Source of the DNA: Klebsiella grimontii
GTDB taxonomy: Bacteria > Pseudomonadota > Gammaproteobacteria > Enterobacterales > Enterobacteriaceae
Assembly (NCBI RefSeq): GCF_900200035.1
Contig: NZ_FZTC01000001.1
Span: forward strand, 28,680-92,679
DNA length: 64,000 bases
Direction: 5' to 3'
The notes under the pieces are model-generated. The model saw only the letters and a list, made by a program, of their open reading frames with translations, had not been told where the DNA came from and searched no databases. The translations under genes and the position numbers were made by a program. Below, one piece after another: positions 1 through 9,151 of the stretch (position 1 is its first letter; each line of letters begins with the position of its first letter).

Positions 1-1
1 G

Positions 2-115
2 TTACCGCCTGTAGTTGATGAGGACCATAAAACCGATAAACGCGCAAATCACAGCAGTAGCCCCTCCGGCGATGACAACCACCCAGAACAGAAATGTGCC
101 GATTGTTGCAATCAC
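2..115 (-). CDS. small single-span membrane protein, Mu-like phage early region
   Basis: A 37-residue reading frame begins with GTG at 115 and ends with TAA at 4-2. It is preceded by a strong ribosome binding site (GGAGGTG) and its GTG directly abuts the stop codon of the upstream gene (TAAGTG), so translation is probably coupled. Almost the whole product is hydrophobic, from about residue 6 to 33, with a short basic tail ending in Arg-Arg, as expected of a single inner-membrane helix. No family is recognised. It is the last early gene visible before the window edge. Confidence 0.5.
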   Translation of the reverse strand: MIATIGTFLFWVVVIAGGATAVICAFIGFMVLINYRR

Positions 116-421
116 TTAAATCACCTCCACCTTTCCACCATTACCGGTTACACGATAAATCTGCGGGGGTAATCCAATATGCTTCCGGTTACTGCCAATA
201 AGTGCAGACCAGACCTGAATATCATTGAGTCTGGATGCAACCCATACAGCACGATTACGCAATCCCTTGCGGCGGAGAACCCGACGCTTATGGGCATTAA
301 ACACCTGCGCCCAACGGTCTTCCGATAAATTACCTGCCGCGCTGAATGCGCGTCTGTGCGTGGCAACGCGCTGCTCTCTCCAGCACTGATTCAGCATTTC
401 GAGGGTGGTTGCTTTAGCCAT
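116..421 (-). CDS. Mu-like phage early protein of unknown function
   Basis: A 101-residue basic protein. The ATG at 421 is preferred over an upstream in-frame start at 454 because the preceding gene ends at 414, giving a typical 8-base overlap. The central part (about residues 25-70) is rich in Arg and Trp and could bind nucleic acid, but no domain is recognised. It lies in the tightly packed minus-strand early operon behind the transposition genes. Confidence 0.55.
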   Translation of the reverse strand: MAKATTLEMLNQCWREQRVATHRRAFSAAGNLSEDRWAQVFNAHKRRVLRRKGLRNRAVWVASRLNDIQVWSALIGSNRKHIGLPPQIYRVTGNGGKVEVI

Positions 422-911
422 GAGATTTATCCTCCGTCCGCATACGTTCGGCATACTGCTGCTCGCGCATCATCTTCTGAGCCGCCTGCATCAGCAGACT
501 GATGGCCGTACGGGCGCGGGCGGCGGCATAACGATTGCTGGTTTTGGTGTCGCGATAGAGGGTTTCTGCCAGCCCCATCTGCTCTGTCGCTTCCTCCAGC
601 AGCCCCAGAACGGACGGACCAAAGGGGCTGACTGGTTGCGACTCAACACCAACAACCTGAGCCAGACGCGCCATCTTGCGATTTTTTTCATTGTCTATCA
701 TGGGGCCCACCCCGTTATGACGCAGTTGCTCAATCATGATCTCGACATCCGCCGCTTCTTCAGCCACTTTGCTGATGTCGGTTTTGTGGTTAAGAAAACG
801 CGAACAGGCAGCAGATAATTCGCTGGCTTCTTCAGAAAGAACCAGCACCTGAGATTCAAATCCCCATTTGGCGAAAGCAGCCTCAAAAATACCTTTTTTT
901 TTCGGATTCAT
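414..911 (-). CDS. MazG-like nucleotide pyrophosphohydrolase, phage early gene
   Basis: A 165-residue protein whose N-terminal half carries the acidic signature of all-alpha MazG-like NTP pyrophosphohydrolases: an EExxE block near residues 27-31 and an EExxDxE block near residues 51-56, separated by about 20 residues. Such enzymes hydrolyse (d)NTPs to monophosphate and pyrophosphate and would bind Mg2+ through these acids. The C-terminal 80 residues are Ala/Arg/Gln-rich and not recognised. The start has a plausible site (AGGGA) 8 bases upstream. It sits in the Mu-like early operon, where it could adjust nucleotide pools; that role is inference. Confidence 0.55.
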   Translation of the reverse strand: MNPKKKGIFEAAFAKWGFESQVLVLSEEASELSAACSRFLNHKTDISKVAEEAADVEIMIEQLRHNGVGPMIDNEKNRKMARLAQVVGVESQPVSPFGPSVLGLLEEATEQMGLAETLYRDTKTSNRYAAARARTAISLLMQAAQKMMREQQYAERMRTEDKSHG

Positions 912-991
912 AATATGTCCCTACTGATTTTTGGCGTGAGCAACCCCACGGCGCTAACGCCGGAAATTAAATAAAATCAATTAACGAATAT

Positions 992-1609
992 TCAGAGCTT
1001 GGCTAAATCCAGCGATATCTGCTTATAAGTGCCATCATCCTGACGCTCATATAAACGCAGGTACTGACTGGTTCCCGTCACCTGAATCGCGTCCGCGACG
1101 GCGTCCATCGCTTCATTCCATTTGGCATCGTCAATATTCAGTGAGCGGAGACCCAGAACCTGATTGATATCAATCCGGCCCTGTTTATTGACACGGAAGG
1201 CATGATCGACCATTGCCATAATCTTTTCATTAGCTCCGGCAGACCATTCATGAATGCAGTCATCAATCAGCTTTTTCGCTGCCTGAATGCGCTCATCAAA
1301 GATGCGATGCTCTCCTACGGCGCGAACCAACTTATAACGGCCATCAAAGCTGGCCAGTGTGACATTGCCTTTGGCACCGCCATACTCCACGCCGTACTCC
1401 GCTGCTGAAAGGTCAACAAAATCATCGACTTTTGCCATAGAGCCCAGCTTGAACTCGACCAGCGACTGGCGCTGCAGACGGGCCGCTTCAACGACGCCGA
1501 TAACCAGCTCATCGCGCAGCTTATCCAGTGGTTTAATCTGTGATTCAGGAACTAAATGCCCCTGAGCGTTAATCCGGTAACCTTCCGGAATGGTATTTAA
1601 AGTATTCAT
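992..1609 (-). CDS. DUF3164 family protein of Mu-like phages
   Basis: A 205-residue soluble protein recognisable as the DUF3164 family, a conserved early gene of Mu-like phages whose biochemical role is unknown. It has the typical opening (proline/glycine-rich, EGYRINAQGHLVPE), a central beta-rich segment around residues 75-100, and a C-terminal helical part that includes a conserved NQVLGLRSLNI stretch. ATG at 1609 is chosen over the TTG at 1612 because GTGAGG lies 6 bases upstream. The family is often mislabelled a sulphate transporter subunit; nothing here supports that. Confidence 0.75.
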   Translation of the reverse strand: MNTLNTIPEGYRINAQGHLVPESQIKPLDKLRDELVIGVVEAARLQRQSLVEFKLGSMAKVDDFVDLSAAEYGVEYGGAKGNVTLASFDGRYKLVRAVGEHRIFDERIQAAKKLIDDCIHEWSAGANEKIMAMVDHAFRVNKQGRIDINQVLGLRSLNIDDAKWNEAMDAVADAIQVTGTSQYLRLYERQDDGTYKQISLDLAKL

Positions 1610-1624
1610 CAAAGCCTCACTGAA

Positions 1625-1912
1625 TTAATAGCATTCTGAAAAAACAATATTCGAAACAACCCGACGACTTAATTCCATCTTTTCGGCAATAACCGGAATG
1701 GTCAGACCCTCTTTATAAAGCTCGCGGCAAAGATAAGCATCATGCGCGTCTGCTGGTTGAACAAGAACCGACAGGCCCCAGCGGTTAGCCTGAGACTGAA
1801 TAGCCTGACGGGTGCGGTTAAGCCTGTCGGCAATCTGCTGTGACGTCAGCTTTCCGGCATTTTCACGAACGAACTGAATTTCCTGCTTAGTCCACATACG
1901 GCGCTTTTCCAT
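1625..1912 (-). CDS. small HTH DNA-binding protein, phage early region
   Basis: A 95-residue protein with two consecutive helix-turn-helix-like segments. Residues about 7-46 look like a SANT/GcrA-type repeat (WTKQE then QQIADRLNRTRQAI), and residues about 60-90 form a second putative one (YKEGLTIPVIAEKMELSRRV). It is probably a DNA-binding regulator of the phage early or middle region. It lies between the DUF3164 gene and a small gene behind muB. No specific family name can be given. Confidence 0.55.
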   Translation of the reverse strand: MEKRRMWTKQEIQFVRENAGKLTSQQIADRLNRTRQAIQSQANRWGLSVLVQPADAHDAYLCRELYKEGLTIPVIAEKMELSRRVVSNIVFSECY

Positions 1913-1914
1913 AC

Positions 1915-2154
1915 TTACCTCCAGATAACATGACAGCCTTCAAGGGTGGCCATCCACACGGAACGGGTCCCGGTGGGGCAGCGTTCAATCAGATGATTAG
2001 CCCTGTTCACCAGTTCAGTCGGCGGACAGGTGATTTCCAGACACGGGCGGCGCATCCACACCCGCATCTCCATAACACGACTACCGCGCGCCTGCAGCCA
2101 TGCCTGCGCAGCGGTGGCCATACCAACATGTTCAGCAATACGTTCAGTAATCAT
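1915..2154 (-). CDS. small phage protein of unknown function
   Basis: A 79-residue protein with an N-terminal helical segment and a beta-rich C-terminus containing two Cys (CLEITCPP). It lies 4 bases after the MuB-like gene and 2 bases before the next gene, so it is clearly part of the same operon. No domain is recognised. Confidence 0.5.
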   Translation of the reverse strand: MITERIAEHVGMATAAQAWLQARGSRVMEMRVWMRRPCLEITCPPTELVNRANHLIERCPTGTRSVWMATLEGCHVIWR

Positions 2155-2158
2155 GGTG

Positions 2159-3106
2159 TTAACCCCTCAGTAACGTTGAAACATCAACATCCAGATCCAG
2201 ATCACGCAGTGCCTTGCGAATGTAGCTTTCGCTGACAGCTTCACCCGCGCCGTGAGCCGTCATCGCCGCCAGCCGCAGGGAGTGGCTAAGGATACGCAGT
2301 GCGCCGGGCTTCTGTGCGATCTGCTGGAGCAAATCACGCTCTTTTTCACCGGTGATATGCCAGGCATCCGCAATCGCGGCCACATCGGCCTTTTTGGTTT
2401 TGTTAATAGCGACACGTTTGGCGATACGGGAGAACAGACGGGCGAACTCAACGGTACGGTTACCGCCGGTCATGTTGCTGTATACGCGGTGGTTACCCAT
2501 CAGCACCAGTCCGACGCGGGTAGCTTCCTGCAACAGACGCAGCTCTTCGAGCGTTTCAGCACCCAGATGGTCGGCTTCATCAATGATGACAAGGCCCTGA
2601 GTGCCATCAAGACGGCGGCGCAGTGCGCGGGCCAGCGGCCCCTTACGGCGAGGCGCATCATTCATCCCGAGTTCATATGCCAGCTCGGTCAGGCACTCCA
2701 GCACACTGGCACATGAAGGGGTGATCGTTATCATCCAGACGTTATCGTTACTGCGACGATATTCGCGGGCGGCTTCTGACTTGCCGACACCGGGGTTACC
2801 GCAGACCACGCCGATGCACTCCGTCAGGTGCGCATAGCGGAAGGCTGTCCAGATTTGTTTAACGGTTGGCGTCTCAATAAAGCGCGGCGGCTCCGGCAGT
2901 TCGGCAGCAGAATGCTGTTTATTGACCCAGCGCTGCAGGGCTTTCTCGACGCGGTCGTTATCACCGGCATATTTGTTGTTCATGAAGCCACTGACCACAC
3001 CGGTTGATAAGCCGGTTTCACGGGCAACCTGAGCAAAAGTAAAACGGTTACCATCGACAAGGTTGCGCAGAACCTCGCGAATATCGGAAATATTCACCTC
3101 AGACAT
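2159..3106 (-). CDS. MuB-like transposition target-selection ATPase
   Basis: A 315-residue AAA ATPase. Residues about 5-60 form a HTH (FTFAQVARETGLSTGVVSGF) as in the MuB N-terminus. The Walker A loop GNPGVGKSE is near residue 104 and Walker B LVIIDEADH near residue 172. In Mu, MuB polymerises on DNA with ATP, selects target sites and activates the MuA transposase. The gene follows muA by 36 bases in the same direction, as in Mu. Length and domain order agree with MuB; sequence similarity to the TniB/IstB class is also possible but the context decides. Confidence 0.85.
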   Translation of the reverse strand: MSEVNISDIREVLRNLVDGNRFTFAQVARETGLSTGVVSGFMNNKYAGDNDRVEKALQRWVNKQHSAAELPEPPRFIETPTVKQIWTAFRYAHLTECIGVVCGNPGVGKSEAAREYRRSNDNVWMITITPSCASVLECLTELAYELGMNDAPRRKGPLARALRRRLDGTQGLVIIDEADHLGAETLEELRLLQEATRVGLVLMGNHRVYSNMTGGNRTVEFARLFSRIAKRVAINKTKKADVAAIADAWHITGEKERDLLQQIAQKPGALRILSHSLRLAAMTAHGAGEAVSESYIRKALRDLDLDVDVSTLLRG

Positions 3107-3142
3107 AATTCACTCCATTATTTGAAGGGTAATTAAATGGTT

Positions 3143-5236
3143 TTAAATCGCGTTTTTACGCTTATTTGATTCCAGAATATCCAGCGAGTTATTCAGATAT
3201 TCATCCTCGCTGTATTCCGCATCCTCCACTTCCGCCAGCGCCACCGGTGTCGTACCGCGAGTGGGGCGATAGACGTTGCCATGCAGCCATTCCTGCTCTG
3301 CCGGAGCTGGCAGGGTGTGGACGTTCTCAGCCTCGGCCAGACGGACTTTCTCCTCGCCACGCTGGCGCATCCCTTTGATGCGTTGCTGGCGTTGGTGATA
3401 TTCAGCAGTGACCGGGAATGCCTGCTGTTTATTACCATCCCAGACAGCCTCACAAATAAAGGAACCATCAAGACGACGAATTACAACCTTTGTTGCGTCG
3501 TGAATATCGTAATTAACCAGCACTTTATTACCGTGCTCGTTATTCAGCTCAGCGGAGTAATACAGGTTATTGAATAAACGGACCTCACAGCGGTTGACGG
3601 TACGCTCTATCTGCGGCATGAACATCTCGCGCAGCTCCAGCTCCGACAGCCACTCGATTTCTGTCCCTTCTTTCTCCAGCTTATAGCGGCGGAACTGCGC
3701 CGGAGTGAAGTGCTCACCATCACCACGAAGCGGCAGAGACTCATGCGGGCGGTTGTTGTACCACTCCACACCGGCCTCAATGTGCTCAATGAGTGATTCC
3801 CATGAGGGCAGATCGCGCAGGGTCTGCTGCTGTTTTGCCGTCAGCTCTTTCCCTTTATTCGCTGCATTCGTCGCCGACTGCAGCGCTTTTGTCATGCGGC
3901 GAACGGTGCTGCGGTCTGCGCCAGTGCCGTAGTAGGTGGCGAACTGGCGCGAAATACGCATGGCCAGAGAACGGTTGAGACGTTCGATAATACCTCGCCC
4001 CTGCGGGTTTTCAGGGATTCCCAGCCGGTGATCGATGCCGAGGCGGGGCAGAATACCGGTCAGCTCCGCATCAAAGGTATTATTGGTCTCACCACCACCG
4101 TTATCGGAGTAGTACAGGAAGGGCTTGCCATGGTTTTTAATGCCGTGGCGCAGGGCATCGGCAACGGCTATCACACTTTCAGACAGCGCCAGACTCCAGC
4201 CGACAATATAACGGCAGCTACCATCCAGGATAAACGTCACCTCCGGCGAGAACGGGTTGCCGTGGTCAGGATGGGCGACTTTCATCTTCATACCGTGGCC
4301 GTCACCAATCCAGACGTAATTAACCGGAAGTGACTCCCAGTCACGGCGGACAAAGCCCTCATACTGGCGGAACTCACTGCCGGTGATCCGGCCTTTCTGT
4401 TTAACCACTACCGGTAATTTATTCATGGCATAACACACCTGATCGTAAGAAGGGATTGCTGCGGCCATCAGGGCATCATCCTGATAACGCTCAGCCCATT
4501 CAGCAGCAAAATCATCGTATGCCTCCTGAATACCGCGCCCGTCAGGCCGACGATAAAAGCTCAGGAACTCTGGCAACCATCTGATTTCTTCCGGCTTAAC
4601 AACCTGACGTTTGCCCGGTGCAAGCAAAAGAAGACGTTCAGCTGCGGAGCGGGTCTTATTAAAATCCGCCACCCAGCGCTTGAGTGATATTTCACTCAGC
4701 GACCGTGACGCTCCTTTTTTGGCGTTCGCCATTGAGACGGCAGCGGCCAGCCGCTCAGGTAGTTCACCACTCTGAGCCTGACGCACGATCTCGCGAATAG
4801 CTTTTGCCCGGCTGTATCCCGGCAGTTCACCGAGGCGCAGCACTTCAACGACCAGCGCCATACGCGCGTCAGCAGTCTGGCGCTGTGCTGCTGTCAGACC
4901 GTTCAGCTTCTGCTCCATCAGCGCCGGGCATTTGCGGTACACCGCGATTTTGCTTTCCTCGGCACCTTTGACGCGTGGCGCAGTCGATGCGGTAACAGGG
5001 GCGACAGGCAGCTCTTTCGGTGAACCGTTCATCAGTTCTTTTATCTGGCGAGCACGTAGCGCTTTCTGAGCAGAGTCAGGAAGGCAGTCAATGTGATATT
5101 CGAAAGCCTTTGTACCCTGACGTTTGCGCACAAGAGTTGGCGCGTCGGCTGTCCGCTTGTTCATCATTCCGCGAATCCCCTGCTGAGTGCCGGGCAAACC
5201 GGGAAGGCCAACTAATTCATTCACAGTGACAAACAT
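3143..5236 (-). CDS. MuA-like DDE transposase
   Basis: A protein of about 697 residues close to the length of Mu transposase (663). An N-terminal Mu-type HTH (VNELVGLPGLPGTQQGIR) is followed by DNA-binding helices and a retroviral-integrase core. The catalytic acids are visible in WIGDGHG (about residue 311), YSDNGGGE (about 378) and GRGIIERLNRS (about 417). A C-terminal beta barrel and a tail ending in NKRKNAI follow. It would cut and join the phage ends during replicative transposition. ATG at 5236 is preferred to GTG at 5242 because AAGGA lies 9 bases upstream of it; the start overlaps or abuts the ner stop. Confidence 0.9.
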   Translation of the reverse strand: MFVTVNELVGLPGLPGTQQGIRGMMNKRTADAPTLVRKRQGTKAFEYHIDCLPDSAQKALRARQIKELMNGSPKELPVAPVTASTAPRVKGAEESKIAVYRKCPALMEQKLNGLTAAQRQTADARMALVVEVLRLGELPGYSRAKAIREIVRQAQSGELPERLAAAVSMANAKKGASRSLSEISLKRWVADFNKTRSAAERLLLLAPGKRQVVKPEEIRWLPEFLSFYRRPDGRGIQEAYDDFAAEWAERYQDDALMAAAIPSYDQVCYAMNKLPVVVKQKGRITGSEFRQYEGFVRRDWESLPVNYVWIGDGHGMKMKVAHPDHGNPFSPEVTFILDGSCRYIVGWSLALSESVIAVADALRHGIKNHGKPFLYYSDNGGGETNNTFDAELTGILPRLGIDHRLGIPENPQGRGIIERLNRSLAMRISRQFATYYGTGADRSTVRRMTKALQSATNAANKGKELTAKQQQTLRDLPSWESLIEHIEAGVEWYNNRPHESLPLRGDGEHFTPAQFRRYKLEKEGTEIEWLSELELREMFMPQIERTVNRCEVRLFNNLYYSAELNNEHGNKVLVNYDIHDATKVVIRRLDGSFICEAVWDGNKQQAFPVTAEYHQRQQRIKGMRQRGEEKVRLAEAENVHTLPAPAEQEWLHGNVYRPTRGTTPVALAEVEDAEYSEDEYLNNSLDILESNKRKNAI

Positions 5237-5238
5237 GA

Positions 5239-5463
5239 TCACAAATCCTTGTTGTATCGGCTTGGCCAGATTGAAGAGGGTTCCAGATTGAGAGCACTCG
5301 CAATAATGCGCTCACCTTTAGGATATGAACGAGCCAGCGCATTTTTCAGCGTGTCGGGGCTTAGCCCGGCACTGGTGGAAAGGCTGCGCATTGTCACGCC
5401 GCGCTTGTGAAGCTCGGCGACAATGTCAATGCGATGCCAGTCACGCACTTCATTTCTTTCCAT
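5239..5463 (-). CDS. Ner-like DNA-binding regulator
   Basis: A 74-residue protein of the Ner/Nlp (SfsB-like) family: MERNEVRDWHRIDIVAELHK, then an HTH (TMRSLSTSAGLSPDTLKNAL) and the typical YPKGERIIA segment. In Mu, Ner represses the early and repressor promoters to modulate lytic development. The internal ATG at 5463 fits the family length; a longer frame back to 5556 has no family match. It is the first early gene, divergent from the repressor gene. Confidence 0.85.
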   Translation of the reverse strand: MERNEVRDWHRIDIVAELHKRGVTMRSLSTSAGLSPDTLKNALARSYPKGERIIASALNLEPSSIWPSRYNKDL

Positions 5464-5644
5464 AGTTCGTTTACTCTTAAAAGTTATCCGTCGGAGTAAT
5501 CCGCCGGGGTTATCCGTAGGAATAGTATTGATCCAAATAAGCATCACGTAAAGCAAATATGAATCTTTCTTTTGTATTTATGCGATTTAGTGAGCCTAAT
5601 TTGAATCATCTCTTTTATAATCAATGCGTTAAACGGGAAAGAAA
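5464..5644. promoter_or_regulatory. divergent operator/promoter region between ner and the phage repressor
   Basis: This 181-base AT-rich gap separates the divergently transcribed ner and repressor genes, the position of the operators and early promoter in Mu. A TATAAT hexamer at 5616-5621, 24 bases before the repressor start, could be its -10 element; no good -35 is seen. Individual operators were not resolved by eye. Confidence 0.45.
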
Positions 5645-6208
5645 ATGACTACTGGAAAAGCAAATGAAATTGCTTTTGATGAAGGCAGAAAAGAAAGCTT
5701 TATCAAGAGACTGAAATCGCTAGTAGGAAACCGCAGCGTCAGGGCTGCAGCTAAGGATTGGGGGTTATCTTTCTCTACACTTAATAACTATCTATCTAGA
5801 GGGACTGAACCCTCTTTTTCAGCTATGCAAGCAATCGCATCAAAAGAGCAGGTAACACTGGACTGGCTGGCCTTTGGTGTTGATTCCAATTTGAGTCAAA
5901 CAAGGGCTAATGAAGAGGCTCGGAACGTGTATATCGACCCAATCAAAAGCACTTGGAACATGATTTTTGATACTCTGGGACCTGAAGAACAGAAAGAAGT
6001 CCTCGATTATTGTTTGAAAGAAGGTGCGCGAAGCATGGTGGGGCTTATTGCCTCAATAGCAGAAGCAGACAGAACACTGATGGGTCTGAGTCTAGATGAG
6101 AAAGAGCGCTTACTGAGGCTTAATGAGCAACTGAAAAAAGGGTCATCTGAGAGCGATCAAGGCATAGCCAAAACAGACCTTCCTGAAACAACCAAAAAGG
6201 CCGGTTAA
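5645..6208 (+). CDS. Mu-like prophage repressor
   Basis: A 187-residue protein with an N-terminal HTH (about residues 20-55; RAAAKDWGLSFSTLNNYLSR) in the CI/Mu-c style and no LexA-type Ser-Lys peptidase pair that I can recognise. A long helical C-terminus (SSESDQGIAKTDLP at the tail) follows. It is transcribed away from ner towards the phage end, the same gene order as the c repressor in Mu. It should keep the prophage silent. ATG is preceded by GGGAAAG. Confidence 0.75.
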   Translation: MTTGKANEIAFDEGRKESFIKRLKSLVGNRSVRAAAKDWGLSFSTLNNYLSRGTEPSFSAMQAIASKEQVTLDWLAFGVDSNLSQTRANEEARNVYIDPIKSTWNMIFDTLGPEEQKEVLDYCLKEGARSMVGLIASIAEADRTLMGLSLDEKERLLRLNEQLKKGSSESDQGIAKTDLPETTKKAG

Positions 6209-6301
6209 AGTTTGCTGTCGGTAAAACCGGCTTGTTATTTTGAAGTGTGATAGAATTGGTTTTGAACACCGCCTTTTGACCAATGAAGGCTTTTAAGCAA
6301 C

Positions 6302-6440
6302 AGTATCAAAAGTTTTGCCGATCGGCTCAATTTCTCTTTGACTGGTATCAAATACCCAAACAGGGTGAAGCCAGTAATCCCGCGGATTCCCGTTAAATTC
6401 CTTCTCTTCCCGGTAATATCAAATGATTTCCCTCTTAACA
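6302..6440. repeat. probable left end of the Mu-like prophage with transposase-binding repeats
   Basis: Between the repressor and host sequence a nine-base motif recurs in the same direction at 6303-6311 (GTATCAAAA), 6345-6353 (GTATCAAAT) and 6416-6424 (ATATCAAAT). Mu ends carry three spaced MuA-binding sites (L1-L3), so these are good candidates. The outermost copy is followed by CTTAACA ending at 6440, and Mu-type ends terminate in CA read in this direction. The exact boundary and any 5-base target duplication cannot be confirmed because the other phage end is outside the window. Confidence 0.5.
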
Positions 6441-6817
6441 TGAGCATGCAGAAGGACTTTCCGTCCGGATGCGCCTGACCGGCATTCCATGAACAGCGTT
6501 TTTGCCCTGCGCGTTGACCCCGTTAACAATTCGTGTAGAGTAAAAAGCGCTTTTTGCCGTGGTTCATCTGCCCGGCGGGCATTTGTGGCCGGTACTGAAC
6601 GTCTGTTCATCCGGTCTTTCTGATTACCCGCGCTGCTCTGTCAGCCGTGAAGGAGTGATAAACACCACCATGCGTCTTACGCCACCCTGAGTCGTACCCC
6701 TCCTCTGTCGCACTGAATAAACTTCGGCGCGCACTCAAAAACATCCCGTCTGCGGATGTGCTTTTTCGTACGTAAAATTTTTGCCCTCACGGGCTGACCG
6801 TAATCAAAAACTGAGAA
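6441..6817. other. intergenic region between prophage end and sulP-like gene
   Basis: No gene is supported here. A short hairpin (ACATCC / GGATGT, about 6744-6763) followed by CTTTTT lies 55 bases before the anion-transporter start and could act as a terminator or attenuator on the plus strand. A repeat-like AAAATTTTTGCCC stretch follows. The promoter of the downstream genes should lie here but was not pinned down. Confidence 0.35.
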
Positions 6818-8302
6818 ATGACTATGCTGCTGTCCTCGACGCGTAAGGACTGGCTGGGTAACGTCCGTGGTGACGTCCTTGCCGGTATTGTGGTCGCGCT
6901 CGCGCTTATTCCCGAAGCGATCGCCTTTTCCATCATCGCCGGAGTCGACCCGCAGGTCGGGCTCTACTCTGCGTTCTGTATTCCCCTGGTTATGGCCTTC
7001 CTCGGCGGCCGTCCGGCAATGATATCGTCCGCCACCGGTGCGATGGCGCTGCTGCTGATCACGCTTGTAAAAGACCACGGCCTGCAGTATCTGCTGGCGG
7101 CCTCGGCGCTGACCGGCGTACTGCAGCTGGCGGCCGGCTACCTGAAGCTGGGCAGCCTGATGCGCTACGTCTCCCGCTCGGTGGTCACCGGTTTCGTGAA
7201 CGCGCTGGCCATCCTGATATTTATGGCGCAGCTGCCGGAGCTGACCAACGTCACCTGGCACGTTTATGCCCTGACCGCTGCGGGCCTGGGCATCATTTAT
7301 CTCTTCCCGTATCTGAACAAAACCATTCCCTCGCCGCTGGTCTGCATCATCGTGCTGACCGCCATTTCCATGTGGCTGCACCTGGACGTGCGCACCGTGG
7401 GTGACATGGGCAAACTGCCGGACAGCCTGCCGGTGTTTCTGATCCCGGATATCCCGCTTAACCTCGACACGCTGATGATTATTCTGCCGTACTCGGCAGG
7501 ACTTGCCGTGGTGGGGCTGCTGGAGTCGATGATGACCGCCACCATCGTGGACGACATGACCGACACGCCGAGCGATAAAAACCGCGAGTGCAAGGCGCAG
7601 GGCGTGGCCAACATCTGCACCTCCTTTATCGGCGGCATGGCGGGCTGCGCGATGATTGGCCAGTCGGTGATCAACGTCAAATCGGGCGGGCGCGGGCGGC
7701 TTTCCACGCTCACCGCCGGCGTGGTGCTGCTGCTGATGGTGGTGTTCCTGCGCGACTGGGTGTCCCGGATACCCATGGCGGCTCTGGTGGCGGTGATGAT
7801 CATGGTCTCCATCGGCACCTTCTCCTGGCGCTCCATCAGCAACCTGCGCAGCCATCCGCTGTCAACCAGCGTGGTGATGCTGGCCACCGTGGTGGTGGTG
7901 GTGGCGACCGATAACCTGGCGTTTGGCGTGCTCACCGGCGTGCTGATTGCCTCGCTGAACTTCGCCACCAAGGTCGCCCGCTTTATGGCGGTCTCCTCTG
8001 AGCTGAAGGACGACACCCGCACCTATACCGTAGCCGGCCAGGTATTCTTTGCCTCATCCGATCGCTTTATGAGCCACTTCGACTTCCGTGAAGCGGTGGA
8101 GCGCGTGGTGATTGACGTAACGCACGCCCACTTCTGGGATATCACCTCCGTGAGCGCGCTGGACCGGGTGGTTATCAAGTTCCGTCGCGAAGGCACGGAA
8201 GTGGAGATCAAGGGTATGAATGACGCGACCCGCACCCTCGTTGACCGCTTCGGAGTGCATGACAAGCCTGAAGAAGTGGAAAAGCTGATGGGTGGCCATT
8301 AA
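6818..8302 (+). CDS. SulP family inorganic anion transporter
   Basis: A 494-residue inner-membrane protein of the SulP (SLC26) family. It starts with the family sequence [20 protein letters not shown], has about 10-12 hydrophobic segments from residue 20 to 390, and ends in a STAS domain (about 400-494, containing [20 protein letters not shown]). The family imports sulphate, bicarbonate or other anions. The substrate cannot be told from sequence; in this cluster it could also move halides or oxyanions. It is 18 bases ahead of the universal stress gene, so the two are probably co-transcribed. A second in-frame ATG two codons later is also possible. Confidence 0.85.
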   Translation: MTMLLSSTRKDWLGNVRGDVLAGIVVALALIPEAIAFSIIAGVDPQVGLYSAFCIPLVMAFLGGRPAMISSATGAMALLLITLVKDHGLQYLLAASALTGVLQLAAGYLKLGSLMRYVSRSVVTGFVNALAILIFMAQLPELTNVTWHVYALTAAGLGIIYLFPYLNKTIPSPLVCIIVLTAISMWLHLDVRTVGDMGKLPDSLPVFLIPDIPLNLDTLMIILPYSAGLAVVGLLESMMTATIVDDMTDTPSDKNRECKAQGVANICTSFIGGMAGCAMIGQSVINVKSGGRGRLSTLTAGVVLLLMVVFLRDWVSRIPMAALVAVMIMVSIGTFSWRSISNLRSHPLSTSVVMLATVVVVVATDNLAFGVLTGVLIASLNFATKVARFMAVSSELKDDTRTYTVAGQVFFASSDRFMSHFDFREAVERVVIDVTHAHFWDITSVSALDRVVIKFRREGTEVEIKGMNDATRTLVDRFGVHDKPEEVEKLMGGH

Positions 8303-8320
8303 TTTACTGGAGAAAGCATC

Positions 8321-9148
8321 ATGAATAACACCGTTATTGCCTGCGTTGACGGCTCGCCGTCAACCCGGCCGGTCTGTGAGTATGCTGCCTGGGCAGCCGG
8401 TAAACTTGGCGCGCCGCTGGCGCTGCTGCACGTGCTCGAAAAGAGTGAGACTCCCGCCGTGTCTGACCTGACCGGGAGCATTGGTATTGACAGCCGGGAG
8501 CAGCTGACCGAAGCGCTGGTCCGCGTCGAGGGTGAGCGCAGCCGGCTGCTGATGGCGCAGGGCAAGGCCGTGCTGGCCGGCTGTGCGGAGCTCCTGAAGC
8601 AGACCGGACAGCCGGACGCACAGCTGCTGCAAAAGCACGGCGCACTGGACGAAATCCTGGCGGAGCTGGGCGAAGTCCGGCTGATGGTGCTGGGGCGCCG
8701 CGGGACGCAGAATCAGGTAGGCAGCCATCTGGAAAGCGTCATTCGCCTGCAGAAAAACCCGGTGCTGATTGTGCCGGAGACGTTTACGCCGCCGGCGCGG
8801 GTGATGTTTGCGTACGACGGCAGCAGTGAGAGCCGTAAAAACCTGACGCGCCTGACGGTCAGCCCGCTGCTGCACGGCCTGAGCTGTCATATCGTGATGG
8901 TCAACGGTGACATGTCAGCCCTGCAGGATGCGCAGGCTGTTCTTCAGGAAGCCGGTATCACGACCGAGACACGCCTGCTGGAAGACGAGTCCGTAACCGG
9001 GGCGCTGTGCCGCTACGCGGACGCCCATGATATCGACCTCACGGTAATGGGGGCCTGCGGGCACTCCCGGTTACGGCGATTCTTTATTGGCAGCCACACC
9101 ACGGAAATGCTGTCTGAAAGCCGTCAGCCCCTGCTGATGCTGCGATGA
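8321..9148 (+). CDS. tandem universal stress protein (two UspA domains)
   Basis: A 275-residue cytoplasmic protein with two UspA-type domains in tandem, about residues 3-148 and 153-275. The second keeps the ATP-binding-type motif GACGHSRLRRFFIGSHT; the first has a degenerate version (GRRGTQNQVGSHLES). It follows the SulP gene by 18 bases with a good site (GGAGAAAG). SulP-Usp pairs are common in bacteria, which suggests a link between anion transport and stress response; the direct role is unknown. Confidence 0.85.
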   Translation: MNNTVIACVDGSPSTRPVCEYAAWAAGKLGAPLALLHVLEKSETPAVSDLTGSIGIDSREQLTEALVRVEGERSRLLMAQGKAVLAGCAELLKQTGQPDAQLLQKHGALDEILAELGEVRLMVLGRRGTQNQVGSHLESVIRLQKNPVLIVPETFTPPARVMFAYDGSSESRKNLTRLTVSPLLHGLSCHIVMVNGDMSALQDAQAVLQEAGITTETRLLEDESVTGALCRYADAHDIDLTVMGACGHSRLRRFFIGSHTTEMLSESRQPLLMLR

Positions 9149-9151
9149 AAC

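Noticed and set aside
6677..7855. 392-residue open frame antisense to the SulP gene
   Set aside because: Low-complexity His/Gln/Arg composition, no start site, shadow of the transporter gene.
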